NCBI GenBank assembly: GCA_963759295.1
Contig: CAVWYT010000004.1
Span: forward strand, 1-64,000
Source of the DNA: WHSW01 sp963759295
GTDB taxonomy: Bacteria; Actinomycetota; Thermoleophilia; Solirubrobacterales; 70-9
Length of the DNA: 64,000 nucleotides
Direction of reading: 5' to 3'
A model generated the notes under the pieces. That model made no database searches, was not told the DNA's origin, and saw nothing but the letters and a program-made list of their open reading frames with translations. Each line of letters begins with the position of its first letter. Positions within the stretch are counted from its first letter, which is position 1. Shown piece after piece: positions 16,033 through 24,472 of the stretch. The position numbers and the translations under genes are program-made.

Positions 16033-16542
16033 ATGGACGTCGAGACCGCGATCCGCACCCGGCGCACCCACAAGGCCTACCGGCCCGAGCCGGTCGAGCG
16101 GGCGATCCTCGACGAGCTCTTCGACCTCGCCCGCTGGGCGCCCAACCATCACCTCACCAATCCGTGGCGGTTTCGGGTCATCGGAGCGCAGGCGCTCGAG
16201 CGGCTGAAGCTCGCCGCCGGGCCGGAGGCCGGGGCGAAGCTCGACCGGGCGCCGACCCTCGTCGTCTGCTCCTGCGCGCTCACCGGCGATCCGCTCCAGG
16301 ACGAGGAGGACCTGCACGCGGCGGCCTGCGCCGTGTTCATCTTGCTGCTCGCCGCCCACGCTCGCGGCCTGGTCGGATACTGGCGCACGCCCGACGTGCT
16401 GCGAACCGACGAGGGGCGCGGTGCGGTTGGCCTGGCACCGGACGAGCGCTTCGTCGCCCTCGTGCATCTCGGCCATCCGGTCCAGGAGAAGGCGCCGCCG
16501 GAGCGCGATCCGGCGGCCGCGGTGGTCACCTACCTCGACTGA
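16033..16542 (+). CDS. Nitroreductase-family oxidoreductase
   Basis: The 169-residue product begins MDVETAIRTRRTHKAYRPEP, the N-terminal arginine-rich FMN-binding segment of nitroreductases (RRTHK..R..PV), followed by LARWAPNHHLTNPWRFRVIG (the AP..HH.T.PW pattern) and the C-terminal GLAPDERFVALVHLGHPVQE with the glycine/arginine flavin-contact region. It should be a homodimeric FMN enzyme using NAD(P)H. Physiological substrate unknown. ATG at 16033 is chosen over GTG at 16024 because the family begins there and the -10 hexamer fits. The downstream glpD starts 6 bases after its stop and is probably co-transcribed. Confidence 0.87.
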   Translation: MDVETAIRTRRTHKAYRPEPVERAILDELFDLARWAPNHHLTNPWRFRVIGAQALERLKLAAGPEAGAKLDRAPTLVVCSCALTGDPLQDEEDLHAAACAVFILLLAAHARGLVGYWRTPDVLRTDEGRGAVGLAPDERFVALVHLGHPVQEKAPPERDPAAAVVTYLD

Positions 16543-16547
16543 CGACG

Positions 16548-18235
16548 ATGCTCTCCCGTGCAGACGCGCTCGAGGCGATCACCGGCGAGCGCTTCGACGT
16601 GGTCGTGATCGGGGGCGGGATCACCGGGGCGGGGGTGGCGCTCGACGCCACCTCGCGCGGCTACTCGGTCGCGCTCGTCGAGCGCGACGACTACGCGATC
16701 GGCACCTCGAGCCGCTCCTCGAAGATGGTCCACGGCGGGCTTCGCTACCTGCAGAACTTCGATCTCGGCCTCGTCCGCGAGGCGTTGCTCGAGCGCCAGC
16801 TGATGGTGCAGCTCGCCCCGCATCTCGTCTACCCGACGCCGTTCTTGGTCCCGACGCTGGGCGAGGGCAGGCGAAGCCGCGCGATCGGGATCGGGCTCAA
16901 CATGTACGACGTGATGGCGACGACCCGGGTCGGGATGTCGCGACGCGAGCGTGCCGAGCGCGCCGGCGCTGACGACTACTGGGCGCCGAATCGCCATCGA
17001 ACGATCCCCGGCGAGGAGGTCGTCGGCTTGATCCCGGCGCTCGCGGGCGTCGATCCGCGCCAGGCCTACCTGTTCTACGACTGCCAGACCGACGACGTGC
17101 GCCTCGTGCTGACGATCCTCGGCGAGGCGGAGCGCTTCGGCGCCGTGTGCGTCAACGGCGCCGAGGTCGTCGGCCTGCTCGACAGCGACGGGAAGGCTGC
17201 CGGAGTCGCCTGCGTGGACGCCGCGAGCGGCGAGCGGTTCGAGGTCGAGGCCGAGAACGTGATCAACGCGACCGGGGTCTGGGCCGACCGGATCCGGCCG
17301 GAGGAGATCCACGACGAGGCCGAGGTACCGCGGATCGCGCCCAGCCGCGGCACCCACGTCACCCTGCCCACGGAGAAGCTCGCCGGTCACCGGCGCCGCC
17401 TGCATCGTCCCGGCGGGCGAGAGCCGGACGATCTTCGCGCTGCCCTGGTACGGGCGGACGCTGGTCGGCACCACCGACAACGACTATGACGGCGACATCG
17501 CCCACGTCGAGCCCCGCGGCGACGACATCGCCTACCTGCTCGAGGCCGCGAACTCGTTCTTCGGCACCGACCTCGAAGCCGGCGACCTGACCGGCGCCTA
17601 CGCCGGCGTCCGGCCGCTGATCTCGACCGGCGACCCCCGCAAGTCGGTCGACATCTCGCGCAAGGCCGAGCTGTATGAGACCTCCTCGGGGATGCTGACG
17701 ATCACCGGCGGCAAGCTCACGACCTGGCGGCGGATGGCGAAGCAGGTCGTCGACCGCCTGGTCGAGCGCGAGGGACGGGTGGCCCCGTGCCGGACCGACG
17801 ACATCCCGCTCGGGATGGCGGCTGCCGAGCGCGAGCTGGACCCGCCCGAGGGGCTGGCCGAGGACGACCTCCCGGCCGGCTACCGCGAGCTGCTCGGGTT
17901 CCGCTACGGCCACGCCGCCCGCAACGTGCTGCGGCTCGCCGGGGAGCGCCCCGAGCTCGCGCGCCCGATCGTCGACGGCCAGCCCGACCTGCTCGCCGAG
18001 GTCGCGGTCGCCGCCCGCCTCGAGCAGGCGCGCACGGTGGCCGACGTGCTCCTGCGCCGCACCCGGCTCGGGCTGCTGGCGGCGCCCCAGCTGCGGACCG
18101 CCGAGTCGGTGCGCGCGGTCGCCGAGACGCTCGGCGGCGAGCTCGGCTGGGACGACGCCCGGATCGCCGCCGAGGCGGAGCGCTGGATCGACGACGCCGC
18201 GCGCCGAGGGGATCGACCCCGCGGGCGGCGACTGA
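16548..18235 (+). CDS. glpD: Aerobic glycerol-3-phosphate dehydrogenase, two frame breaks
   Basis: The enzyme oxidises sn-glycerol 3-phosphate to dihydroxyacetone phosphate, passing electrons from FAD to quinone. Seen: FAD-binding VVVIGGGITGAGVALDATSR, then SSRSSKMVHGGLRYLQNFDL (GlpD signature) and, in the second frame, AACIVPAGESRTIFALPWYG, LVGTTDNDYDGDI, YAGVRPLIS and SGMLTITGGKLTTWRRMAKQ, followed by the C-terminal helical domain. A frame change is required near 17387 (after LPTEKL), and a second near 18210 to end ARRGIDPAGGD at TGA 18233-18235; without it the frame runs into the next gene. Joined length is about 561 residues, normal for GlpD. Both breaks are single-base and leave motifs untouched, so sequencing error is likely. 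Confidence 0.85.
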
Positions 18236-18266
18236 GCTACGAGCGAGGCCCGGGACCCCGCTTCGT

Positions 18267-18272
18267 TAGCCT
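18267..18272 (+). promoter_or_regulatory. -10 hexamer TAGCCT of the Rho-like gene
   Basis: TAGCCT ends 9 nt before the ATG at 18282, in the 46-base gap after glpD. No clear -35 and no ribosome site. Confidence 0.35.
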
Positions 18273-18281
18273 GCGCGGCCG

Positions 18282-19612
18282 ATGGCCGCAGAGCTCAACG
18301 AGCTGCACCTCGCCGACCTGCACGAGCGCGCGGCGAAGGCCGGGATCCGGCGATACCGAACGCTGCGCCGCGAGCAGCTGATCGAGGCGCTCTCGGAGGA
18401 GCCGCCGTCACGGGGCCGTCGCCGTCCGCGGCGCGCCCCCGAGCGCGAGCCAGATGAGGCCGACACCGACGAGCTCGCGATCGAGGGCACGGTGCTCGAC
18501 GACGCCGAGCCCGAGGCGGTCGAGCTCGGCGCCGGGGGACCGAGGAGGGGGACGAGCGCGGCGAGCGGGGGCCGACCGAGGAGGTCCGGGGGGTGCTCGA
18601 GCTGACACGCCAGCGCTACGGCTTCCTGCGCCTCGCCGGGCTCGCGCCCGGCGACGGACGACGTCTACATCTCGGCCGCCCAGGTGCGCCGCTGCGAGCT
18701 GCGCTCCGGCGACGAGGTCTCCGGGCCGGCGCGCGAGCCGCGTCGCGGCGAGCGCCACCGCGCGCTGGTCCACGTCGACCGGGTCAACGGCGAGGAGCCG
18801 CCGACCGAGGCGCGCCCGGAGTTCGAGGCGATCTCCGCCAGTGCTGCCCGAGCGCCGCATCCCGCTCGACGCGGTCGCCGACGACGTCCTCGTCCGCGCC
18901 GTCGACCTGCTCGCGCCGCTCGCCTTCGGCCAGCGGGTGCTGGTCCGTGCGGCCGCCCGCTCGGGACGCACGACGCTGCTGCGCTCGATCGCCCGCGCCG
19001 CCGCCGTCCGACGACGCCGCCCGGGTCGTGGTGCTGCTGGTCGACGAGGCTCCCGAGGAGGCGACCGCCTGGCGCGAGGCGGTGCCGGTCGCCGAGTTCG
19101 CGATCGCGACCGCCGACCTGGCTCCGGTCGAGCAGGTGCGCACCGCCGAGCTCGCGCTCGAGCGTGCCCGCCGGCTCGCCGAGGCCGGCGTCGACGCGGT
19201 CCTGGTCTGCGACTCGCTGTCGCGATTGGCGACGGCGGCCGGCGACGCCGCGGAGGTCAAGCGCCTGTTCGGCTCAGGCCGCAATCTCGCCGGCGGCGGG
19301 TCGCTGACCGTGGTCGCCACCGTGCTCGCCGACGCCAGCGACGACGGCGAGGCCGAGCGCGCCGTGGCCACGACCGAGAGCTCAATCGTCGTCCTCGACC
19401 CCGAGCTCGCCGCCGTCGGGGTGACGCCGGCGCTGCGGGCGAGCGAGTGTCGCGTCTCCAACGAGGACCGGATCCGCGACCCCGCCGAGCTCGAGGCGGC
19501 GCGGAAGCTGCGCACGACCCTCGCCGAGCTCGATGCCGGCGAGGCCGCGGTGCTGCTCCGCGACCGGATCGAGTCGACTCGTTCCAACGCCGAGCTGCTC
19601 GCCAGCCTCTAG
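18282..19612 (+). CDS. Rho-like protein with altered ATPase motifs, frameshifted
   Basis: Joined frames give about 443 residues in Rho order. Rho_N: LHLADLHERAAKAGIRRYRT. An acidic linker follows. Cold-shock-like RNA-binding domain: VLELTRQRYGFLRLAGLAPG, DDVYISAAQVRRCELRSGDE, LVHVDRVNGEEP. ATPase core: VLPERRIPLDAVADD, VLVRAAARSGRTTLLRSIAR, VVLLVDEAPEEATAW, AVLVCDSLSRLATAAGDAAE, GGGSLTVVATVLADASDDGE. Frame changes near 18540, 18655, 18840 and 19012 are needed. The Walker A lysine is arginine (SGRTT instead of AGKT), and the R-loop region that reads EFKGTGN in active Rho is AERAVATTESS here. A functional ATPase is therefore doubtful; it looks like a degenerate Rho paralogue. A true rho gene is expected elsewhere in the genome. 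Confidence 0.7.
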
Positions 19613-19634
19613 GCGCGAGCGCGCGGCGGCCGGC

Positions 19635-20100
19635 TCAGCGCCGGTAGGCGAGCGTCGCCCAGGAGGGCTCGCGGGAGAGCTCGATCGGCTCGGCGTCGCG
19701 ATCGGGCTGCACGTAGCCGAAGCTGTGGGTCTCGCCGTCGAAGACGATGTCGAGCTCGCCCTCCTTGACCCGCTGGTCGAGCCAGGCGCCGCGGAAGACG
19801 AGCCGGCGGATCCAGTGCACGAGGCTGCGGTTGGCGGGCCCGACGAGCTCGGTCCAGTGCTCGTTGATGTGCTCGCCGAGCGGCGAGGAGGGCTCGCGGA
19901 TCTCGCCGTTGACCGCCAGCTCGAGCAGGTCGTGGAGTCTCGTCGCCCTGGAGCCCGCCATCGACGAAGTCGAGCTTCACCGCCGCCTGCTCGACCCGCT
20001 GCGCGAAGTCGTGCTCGTTGAAGGAGAAGCGCAGCTCGCCGTACTCGAGGACGTAATCGGATCCCGATTCGTAGTTGCCTCTGCGAGTTGCCTTCTCCAC
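19635..20100 (-). CDS. Conserved hypothetical protein, one frame break
   Basis: The N-terminal frame starts with GTG at 20100 and reads VEKATRRGNYESGSDYVLEY then GELRFSFNEHDFAQRVEQAA and VKLDFVD; after a one-base change near 19963 it continues SRATRLHDLLELAVNGEIRE, NRSLVHWIRRLVFRGAWLDQ and WATLAYRR, with TGA at 19635-19637. Joined length about 155 residues. It is soluble, with a mixed alpha/beta composition. Family not recognised. GGAGAG lies close before the GTG. It is convergent with the Rho-like gene. Confidence 0.6.
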
Positions 20101-20255
20101 AGCTCTCCGTGCTCTCCGCCCCGATCGCCGACCTCGCCCGGTGGGGCCTCCAGGTGAGATGCATCTTTGCCGATCACGGGCCCCGGCGCATCCGGAGCCA
20201 TGCAATTGAAAAAGGGTTTGCACCCCCGAGGTCGAAGGATGCCGGTTTGGCGGGC

Positions 20256-21848
20256 TCAGATCTCGAGCCGCGCGTCCTCGAGATCGAGCTCGCGCTCCAG
20301 CCGGCGGAGCACCTCGTCGTTGATCGCGCCGCGGTCGCGGAGCTCGATCAGCGTCAGGCGCTGGACCTCCAGTAGCTCTCGCACCAGCCGCTGATAAGCG
20401 TGCGACCGGGTCTCGTAGTCGACCCCGTCACCGCCGACGCCGCCGTCGAAGTCGCCGGAGGCCGACCGGGCCGTGAACCGGCGCTGCCGGTAGAGGTAGG
20501 CGCCGCGGACGCGCTCGACCGTGTCGTCGAGCGCCCAGTCCTCGGAGGCGAGCTCGTCGAGCCGGTCGAGCGCCGACTCGGCCGCCCGCAGCCGGGCTTC
20601 GATCTCCTCGAGCTCGAGCGAGTCGTCCTCCTCCTCGATCCCCAGCGCCCTGATCAGCGGCGGCAGGGTGAGCCCCTGGAGGAGCAGCGTCGCGAGGATC
20701 ACCGAGAAGGTGAGGAAGATGATCAGGTTGCGCTCGGGAAACGCCGCCCCGGCGTCGGTCTCGAGCGGCAGCGCGAGCGCCGCGGCGAGCGAGACTGCGC
20801 CACGCATCCCCGTCCAGGAGACGAGCAGCGAGAGTCGCCACGGCTGACCGGGCCTGCGCAGCAGCAGCCGGCGCGCGAGATGGGTGACGGGGAGGACCCA
20901 GGCGACCCGGACGACGATCACCGTCGCCGCGACCAGCACTCCATTGAGCGCCAAATCGGTGCGGTCGAGCCCCGAGATCCCGTCGATCACGGTCGACAGC
21001 TGCAGTCCGACGAGCACGAACAGCGCCGAGTTGAGCAAGAAGACGACGATCTCCCAGACCGCGCTTCCTTGGATCCGGGTCGTCGGCGTCGTCAGCCGCG
21101 ACGTCAGCCGCCCCATGTAGATGCCGACCGTGACCGCCGCGAGCACGCCGGAGACGCCGATCGCCTCGGCTGGCAGGTAGGCGAAGTAGGCCGAGAACAG
21201 CGCGATCGTGACCTCGACCGGGGGGTTGTCGAGTCGCCGGCGCAGCGCGGCGACCACCGCGCCGACACCGATGCCGACGGCGATCCCGCCGGCGACGCTG
21301 ACGGCGAAGTCGCCGGCCGCCTCCGCGGCGCTGAAGCCGCCCGTGACGACCGCCGCGACGGCGAACTTGTAGGCGACCAGGGCGGTGCCGTCGTTAACCA
21401 GGCTCTCGCCCTCGATCACGCTCACGAACCGCGCCGGGACGTTGAGCCGGCGGGCGATCGAGGTTGCGGCGACCGGGTCGGTGGGGGAGACGATCGCGCC
21501 GAGCACGAACGCCTCGGCCCAACCGAAGTCGAGCGCGGCGTGGGCAACGATCGCCACCGCCACGGCGGTCGCGAGCACGAGCCCGACCGCGAGCAGCGAG
21601 ATCTGGCGGAGGTTGCGGCGCAGCTCGCGCAGCGGCGTGAAGAACGCCGCCGCGTAGAGCAGCGGCGGCAGGATGATCAGCAGCACGAGCTCAGGGTCGA
21701 GCTCCACCTCCGGGATCCCGGGTGTGACCGCCAACCCGATGCCGCCGATCACCAGCAGGATCGGGTACGGGACCCGCGCCCACTGGGCGACGATCAGCAG
21801 CGCGGTGACCGCGGCGAGGACGGTCAGCAGGGCGAGCTCGGTTGACAT
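20256..21848 (-). CDS. Na+/H+ antiporter, NhaP/CPA1 family
   Basis: The 530-residue product starts MSTELALLTVLAAVTALLIV and contains about 12 membrane segments to residue 400. Diagnostic: the ion-binding motif VLGAIVSPTDPVAATSIARR, the ND-type motif SVIEGESLVNDGTALVAYK, and FLLNSALFVLVGLQ and WTGMRGAVSLAAALALP near the end of the membrane part. The last 130 residues form a charged, helical cytoplasmic domain (LELEEIEARLRAAESALDRL). It should exchange cytoplasmic protons or Na+ for pH and salt balance. ATG at 21848 is chosen; the frame is open much further upstream, but that extension runs antisense through other genes and is not coding. Confidence 0.92.
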   Translation of the reverse strand: MSTELALLTVLAAVTALLIVAQWARVPYPILLVIGGIGLAVTPGIPEVELDPELVLLIILPPLLYAAAFFTPLRELRRNLRQISLLAVGLVLATAVAVAIVAHAALDFGWAEAFVLGAIVSPTDPVAATSIARRLNVPARFVSVIEGESLVNDGTALVAYKFAVAAVVTGGFSAAEAAGDFAVSVAGGIAVGIGVGAVVAALRRRLDNPPVEVTIALFSAYFAYLPAEAIGVSGVLAAVTVGIYMGRLTSRLTTPTTRIQGSAVWEIVVFLLNSALFVLVGLQLSTVIDGISGLDRTDLALNGVLVAATVIVVRVAWVLPVTHLARRLLLRRPGQPWRLSLLVSWTGMRGAVSLAAALALPLETDAGAAFPERNLIIFLTFSVILATLLLQGLTLPPLIRALGIEEEDDSLELEEIEARLRAAESALDRLDELASEDWALDDTVERVRGAYLYRQRRFTARSASGDFDGGVGGDGVDYETRSHAYQRLVRELLEVQRLTLIELRDRGAINDEVLRRLERELDLEDARLEI

Positions 21849-21933
21849 CGCCGTGAGTTGTAGCTGGCGCCCGCACCGCCGCGGCGGCGATCCCCCGGGG
21901 GGCGGCCCCCGGGGCCTCGGGCTTGTAGGCGCC

Positions 21934-22263
21934 GTGACCGCCACCGAGCTCCCGCTCCGCTTCCGCCGGCTGCCCCACGCGGATGTCGCATCACGGCGGG
22001 TGCCGGTGGCGGCCACCCTCCTCTCACGCCTGCTCGGCCTCGCGCTGCTGAGGCCCGGGCGGGCGGGGGAGGGCCTGCTGATCCCGTGCTGCCGCTCGGT
22101 GCACACCTTCGGGATGCGGTTCCGCATCCACGTCGTCTTCCTCGATCGCGACCTCGACCCGGTCTCCGTCTGCGGCTCGGTGCCGCCGAACCGGGTCCTG
22201 CGCGAACCGAGGGCCGCGGCGGTAGTCGAGTTGCCGGTCCCGAGGGATCGGGGCGGGCGCTGA
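21934..22263 (+). CDS. DUF192 family protein
   Basis: The 109-residue product (GTG start) has the DUF192 core: LLSRLLGLALLRPGRAGEGL, LLIPCCRSVHTFGMRFRIHV and VFLDRDLDPVSVCGSVPPNR, a small beta-barrel of unknown function often next to secretion or pilus genes. Its TGA overlaps the ATG of the response-regulator gene (TGATG), which places it at the head of the operon with the two-component pair and CpaB. Confidence 0.8.
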   Translation: MTATELPLRFRRLPHADVASRRVPVAATLLSRLLGLALLRPGRAGEGLLIPCCRSVHTFGMRFRIHVVFLDRDLDPVSVCGSVPPNRVLREPRAAAVVELPVPRDRGGR

Positions 22264-23006
22264 TGCTGGCCCCGCCGGCGCCGGAGGCGACCGTCGTGGT
22301 CTGCGACGACGACGTTCCGACCCTCGATCTCCTCTGCGACCACCTCGAGGCCGACCGCTTCCGGGCGCTGCCGGCGCCGTCGGCCGCCGACGCACTGCGC
22401 CTCTGTCACTACAAGCACCCGGACCTGCTGCTGCTGGACCTCAAGCTGCCGGACGTCCCCGGGCTCGAGGTGCTTCGCGAGATCCGCGCCTCCGACGGGA
22501 CGACCGGCGTCTGCGACCCGGACCTGCCGGTGATCATCCTCAGCGGGCGCGCCACCGAGACCGACCGCGTCCGCGGCCTCGGCTGCGGCGCCGACGACTA
22601 CCTGGTGAAGCCGTTCAGCGTGCCCGAGGTCGTCGCCAGGATCCGCGCGGTGCTGCGCCGTGGCGCCGAGCGCCGCCGCGAGGGCCCGCTCAGGGTCGGC
22701 GAGATCTTCGTCGACACGGCCCGCCGCGAGGTCCGGGTCGGCGGCCGCGCGGTGAGGCTCGCCAACAAGGAGTTCGGTCTGCTGCGGACGCTCGCCGGCG
22801 ACCCGGCTCGGGTGTTCACCAAGGAGGAGCTGCTGCGCGACGTCTGGGGGTATCGCTCGCTCGGCCGCACCCGCACCCTCGACTCCCACGCGAGTCGCCT
22901 GCGGCGCAAGCTCGACCCCCAGCACGGCCGCTTCGTGGTCAACTGCTGGGGGGTTGGCTACAGACTGATCGACGCGCCCGCCGAGGATGTTCGAGGCGCT
23001 CTCTGA
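22263..23006 (+). CDS. Response regulator, OmpR/PhoB type
   Basis: The 247-residue product has a receiver domain with acidic pair DDD near residue 16, phospho-acceptor aspartate in LLLLDLKLPDVPGLEVLREI, conserved serine in VIILSGRATETD and lysine in DDYLVKPFSVPEVVARIRAV. The C-terminus is a winged-helix DNA-binding domain with VRLANKEFGLLRTLAGDPAR, FTKEELLRDVWGYRSLGRTR and VNCWGVGYRLI. It follows DUF192 by a TGATG overlap and overlaps the histidine-kinase gene by 20 bases, so it is paired with that kinase. Targets unknown; the cpaB gene in the same operon is a candidate. Confidence 0.93.
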   Translation: MLAPPAPEATVVVCDDDVPTLDLLCDHLEADRFRALPAPSAADALRLCHYKHPDLLLLDLKLPDVPGLEVLREIRASDGTTGVCDPDLPVIILSGRATETDRVRGLGCGADDYLVKPFSVPEVVARIRAVLRRGAERRREGPLRVGEIFVDTARREVRVGGRAVRLANKEFGLLRTLAGDPARVFTKEELLRDVWGYRSLGRTRTLDSHASRLRRKLDPQHGRFVVNCWGVGYRLIDAPAEDVRGAL

Positions 23007-23745
23007 TCCCGGCGCCTTCGCGTGGCCGCTGGCGCTCATCTGCACGACGGTGCTGGCGGCCGACCGGATCCGGGTCGGGATCGCCGCCGGCCGCCGGCGC
23101 GAGCTGCTCAACCGGGCGACGCACGAGCTGCGCCGCCCGATTCAGGCGCTGGCGCTCGCCGGGGGGCCGCCGGGTCGGCGAGAGCAACTCGAGCTCGCGA
23201 TCGCCGCGCTCTCGGAGCTCGATCGCGCGATCAACGGCGAACCCGGGGCGCCGCGCAGCGAGCTCGTCGATCCGCGCCTGCTCGTCGAGGGCGCGGTCGG
23301 GCGCTGGCGCCAGCCGGCGGCGCTGCGGGGCAGGCGACTCGAGCTCCGCTGGCACGCGAACAGCTCGCGGGTGAGCTGCGATCCCGGCGCGATCGCTCGC
23401 GCGCTCGACAACCTGATCGCCAACTCGCTCGAGCACGGGTCGGGGCCGGTCCGCCTGGAGGGCGCGGTGCGCGCCGGATCACTGCGGCTGCTGGTCGCCG
23501 ACGGCGCCGATGCCGGCGGCCAATCGCTGCCTGCGCCGGCGGCGCGGCGGCCGTCGGCGCTCGCGCCCCGGCGTCGCTCTCCGCGGCGGCGCTCCGATGC
23601 CCGTCGGGGCCACGGGCTGAGGATGGTGGCCGAGATCGCGGCCGCGCACGGTGGGCGCTTCGCCGCCTGCCGCCACGAGACCGGGGCGAGCGCGATGATC
23701 GAGCTGCCGCTGGCGCGAGCGGACCGCGGTCGGCGAAGCGCGTGA
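22987..23745 (+). CDS. Short sensor histidine kinase
   Basis: The 252-residue product has one N-terminal membrane segment (PLALICTTVLAA) and no sensor domain. The H box is LLNRATHELRRPIQALALAG, with the phospho-accepting histidine in ATHELRRP. The ATP-binding domain shows an N box, ALDNLIANSLEHGSGPVRLE, and a G2-like RRGHGLRMVAEIAAAHGG. The usual G1 motif (DxGxG) is replaced by VADGADAGGQSLP followed by an arginine/proline-rich stretch, so nucleotide binding may be weak. Overlaps the response regulator at the start and CpaB at the end (GTGA). It probably senses through a partner or by its single membrane segment. Confidence 0.8.
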   Translation: MFEALSDPGAFAWPLALICTTVLAADRIRVGIAAGRRRELLNRATHELRRPIQALALAGGPPGRREQLELAIAALSELDRAINGEPGAPRSELVDPRLLVEGAVGRWRQPAALRGRRLELRWHANSSRVSCDPGAIARALDNLIANSLEHGSGPVRLEGAVRAGSLRLLVADGADAGGQSLPAPAARRPSALAPRRRSPRRRSDARRGHGLRMVAEIAAAHGGRFAACRHETGASAMIELPLARADRGRRSA

Positions 23746-24419
23746 GCCGCAGGACGCGCGCGCTCGGCTTCGCCGCCGCCGCCGCGCTCTGCGCCGGGCT
23801 CGCCGCGGCCGCGGCCGGCGGCGCGCGGAGCGACCTGGCCTCGCAGCTCGGTCCCCTCCAGGAGGTCGTCGTCGCGAGCGCGCCGCTGCCCGCTCAGCGC
23901 GCGATCAGCGCCCGCGCGGCGGGCCGCGCGCTCGAGTTGCGCCGGATACCGGAGCGCTTCGTGCCGCCCGGTGCCCTCGGTGCTCCCGCACAGGCGGTCG
24001 GTCGCGCGCCCGCGGTCCCGATCGCCGCCGGCGGCTACCTGCTCGCCTCCGAGCTGCGGGCGGCGCGAGCGTCCGATCGGCGGCCGGAGCCACGGCTGGG
24101 CGGCGACCGTCGCCCGGTCGAGATCGCGGTCCACGGGGGCGAGCCGCTGGCCGGCTCAACGGGCGGCTCGCGAACGCTCGTCGACGTCGTCGTCACCACC
24201 GAAGCGGGTCCCGGCGGCGGCCCGGGTCGGACCTACGTCGCCGCCGAGGCGGTTGCCCTCCTCGACCTCCGTCCCGCGGGCCCGGCGGGCGCCGACAGCG
24301 TCCTCGGCGGACCCTCCGACGACCAGTGGCTGGCCACCCTGGCGCTGACGCGGGAGGAGGCGCTGGCGCTGATCCATGCGCAGAGCTTCGCCCGCGATCT
24401 GCGGCTGATCGCGCGTTGA
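23742..24419 (+). CDS. CpaB/RcpC-like SAF-domain protein
   Basis: The 225-residue product has an N-terminal hydrophobic segment (LGFAAAAALCAGLAAAAAGG) followed by a SAF domain: VVVASAPLPAQRAISARAAG, LRRIPERFVPPGAL and PIAAGGYLLASELRAA. Residues 130-225 resemble the RcpC part of CpaB proteins, ending LALTREEALALIHAQSFARD. CpaB works at the cell surface in Tad/Flp pilus assembly. It fits the tadABC genes 1.6 kb downstream, although a lipoprotein and a macro-domain gene lie between. GTG overlaps the kinase stop, so it is cotranscribed with the two-component pair. Confidence 0.75.
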   Translation: MSRRTRALGFAAAAALCAGLAAAAAGGARSDLASQLGPLQEVVVASAPLPAQRAISARAAGRALELRRIPERFVPPGALGAPAQAVGRAPAVPIAAGGYLLASELRAARASDRRPEPRLGGDRRPVEIAVHGGEPLAGSTGGSRTLVDVVVTTEAGPGGGPGRTYVAAEAVALLDLRPAGPAGADSVLGGPSDDQWLATLALTREEALALIHAQSFARDLRLIAR

Positions 24420-24459
24420 GCCCGTGCGCACCCGGCGAGCACCGAGTGCCAGGCGCGCA

Positions 24460-24465
24460 TACCCT
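24460..24465 (+). promoter_or_regulatory. -10 hexamer TACCCT of the lipoprotein gene
   Basis: TACCCT ends 7 nt before the ATG at 24473 and no ribosome site is present: leaderless-type spacing. Confidence 0.4.
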
Positions 24466-24472
24466 GGCGCCG

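Noticed and set aside
21849..23111. 420-residue N-terminal extension of the Na+/H+ antiporter
   Set aside because: The open frame continues upstream of 21848 but runs antisense through DUF192 and the response regulator, and the family start (MSTELALLTVLAAV) is at 21848.
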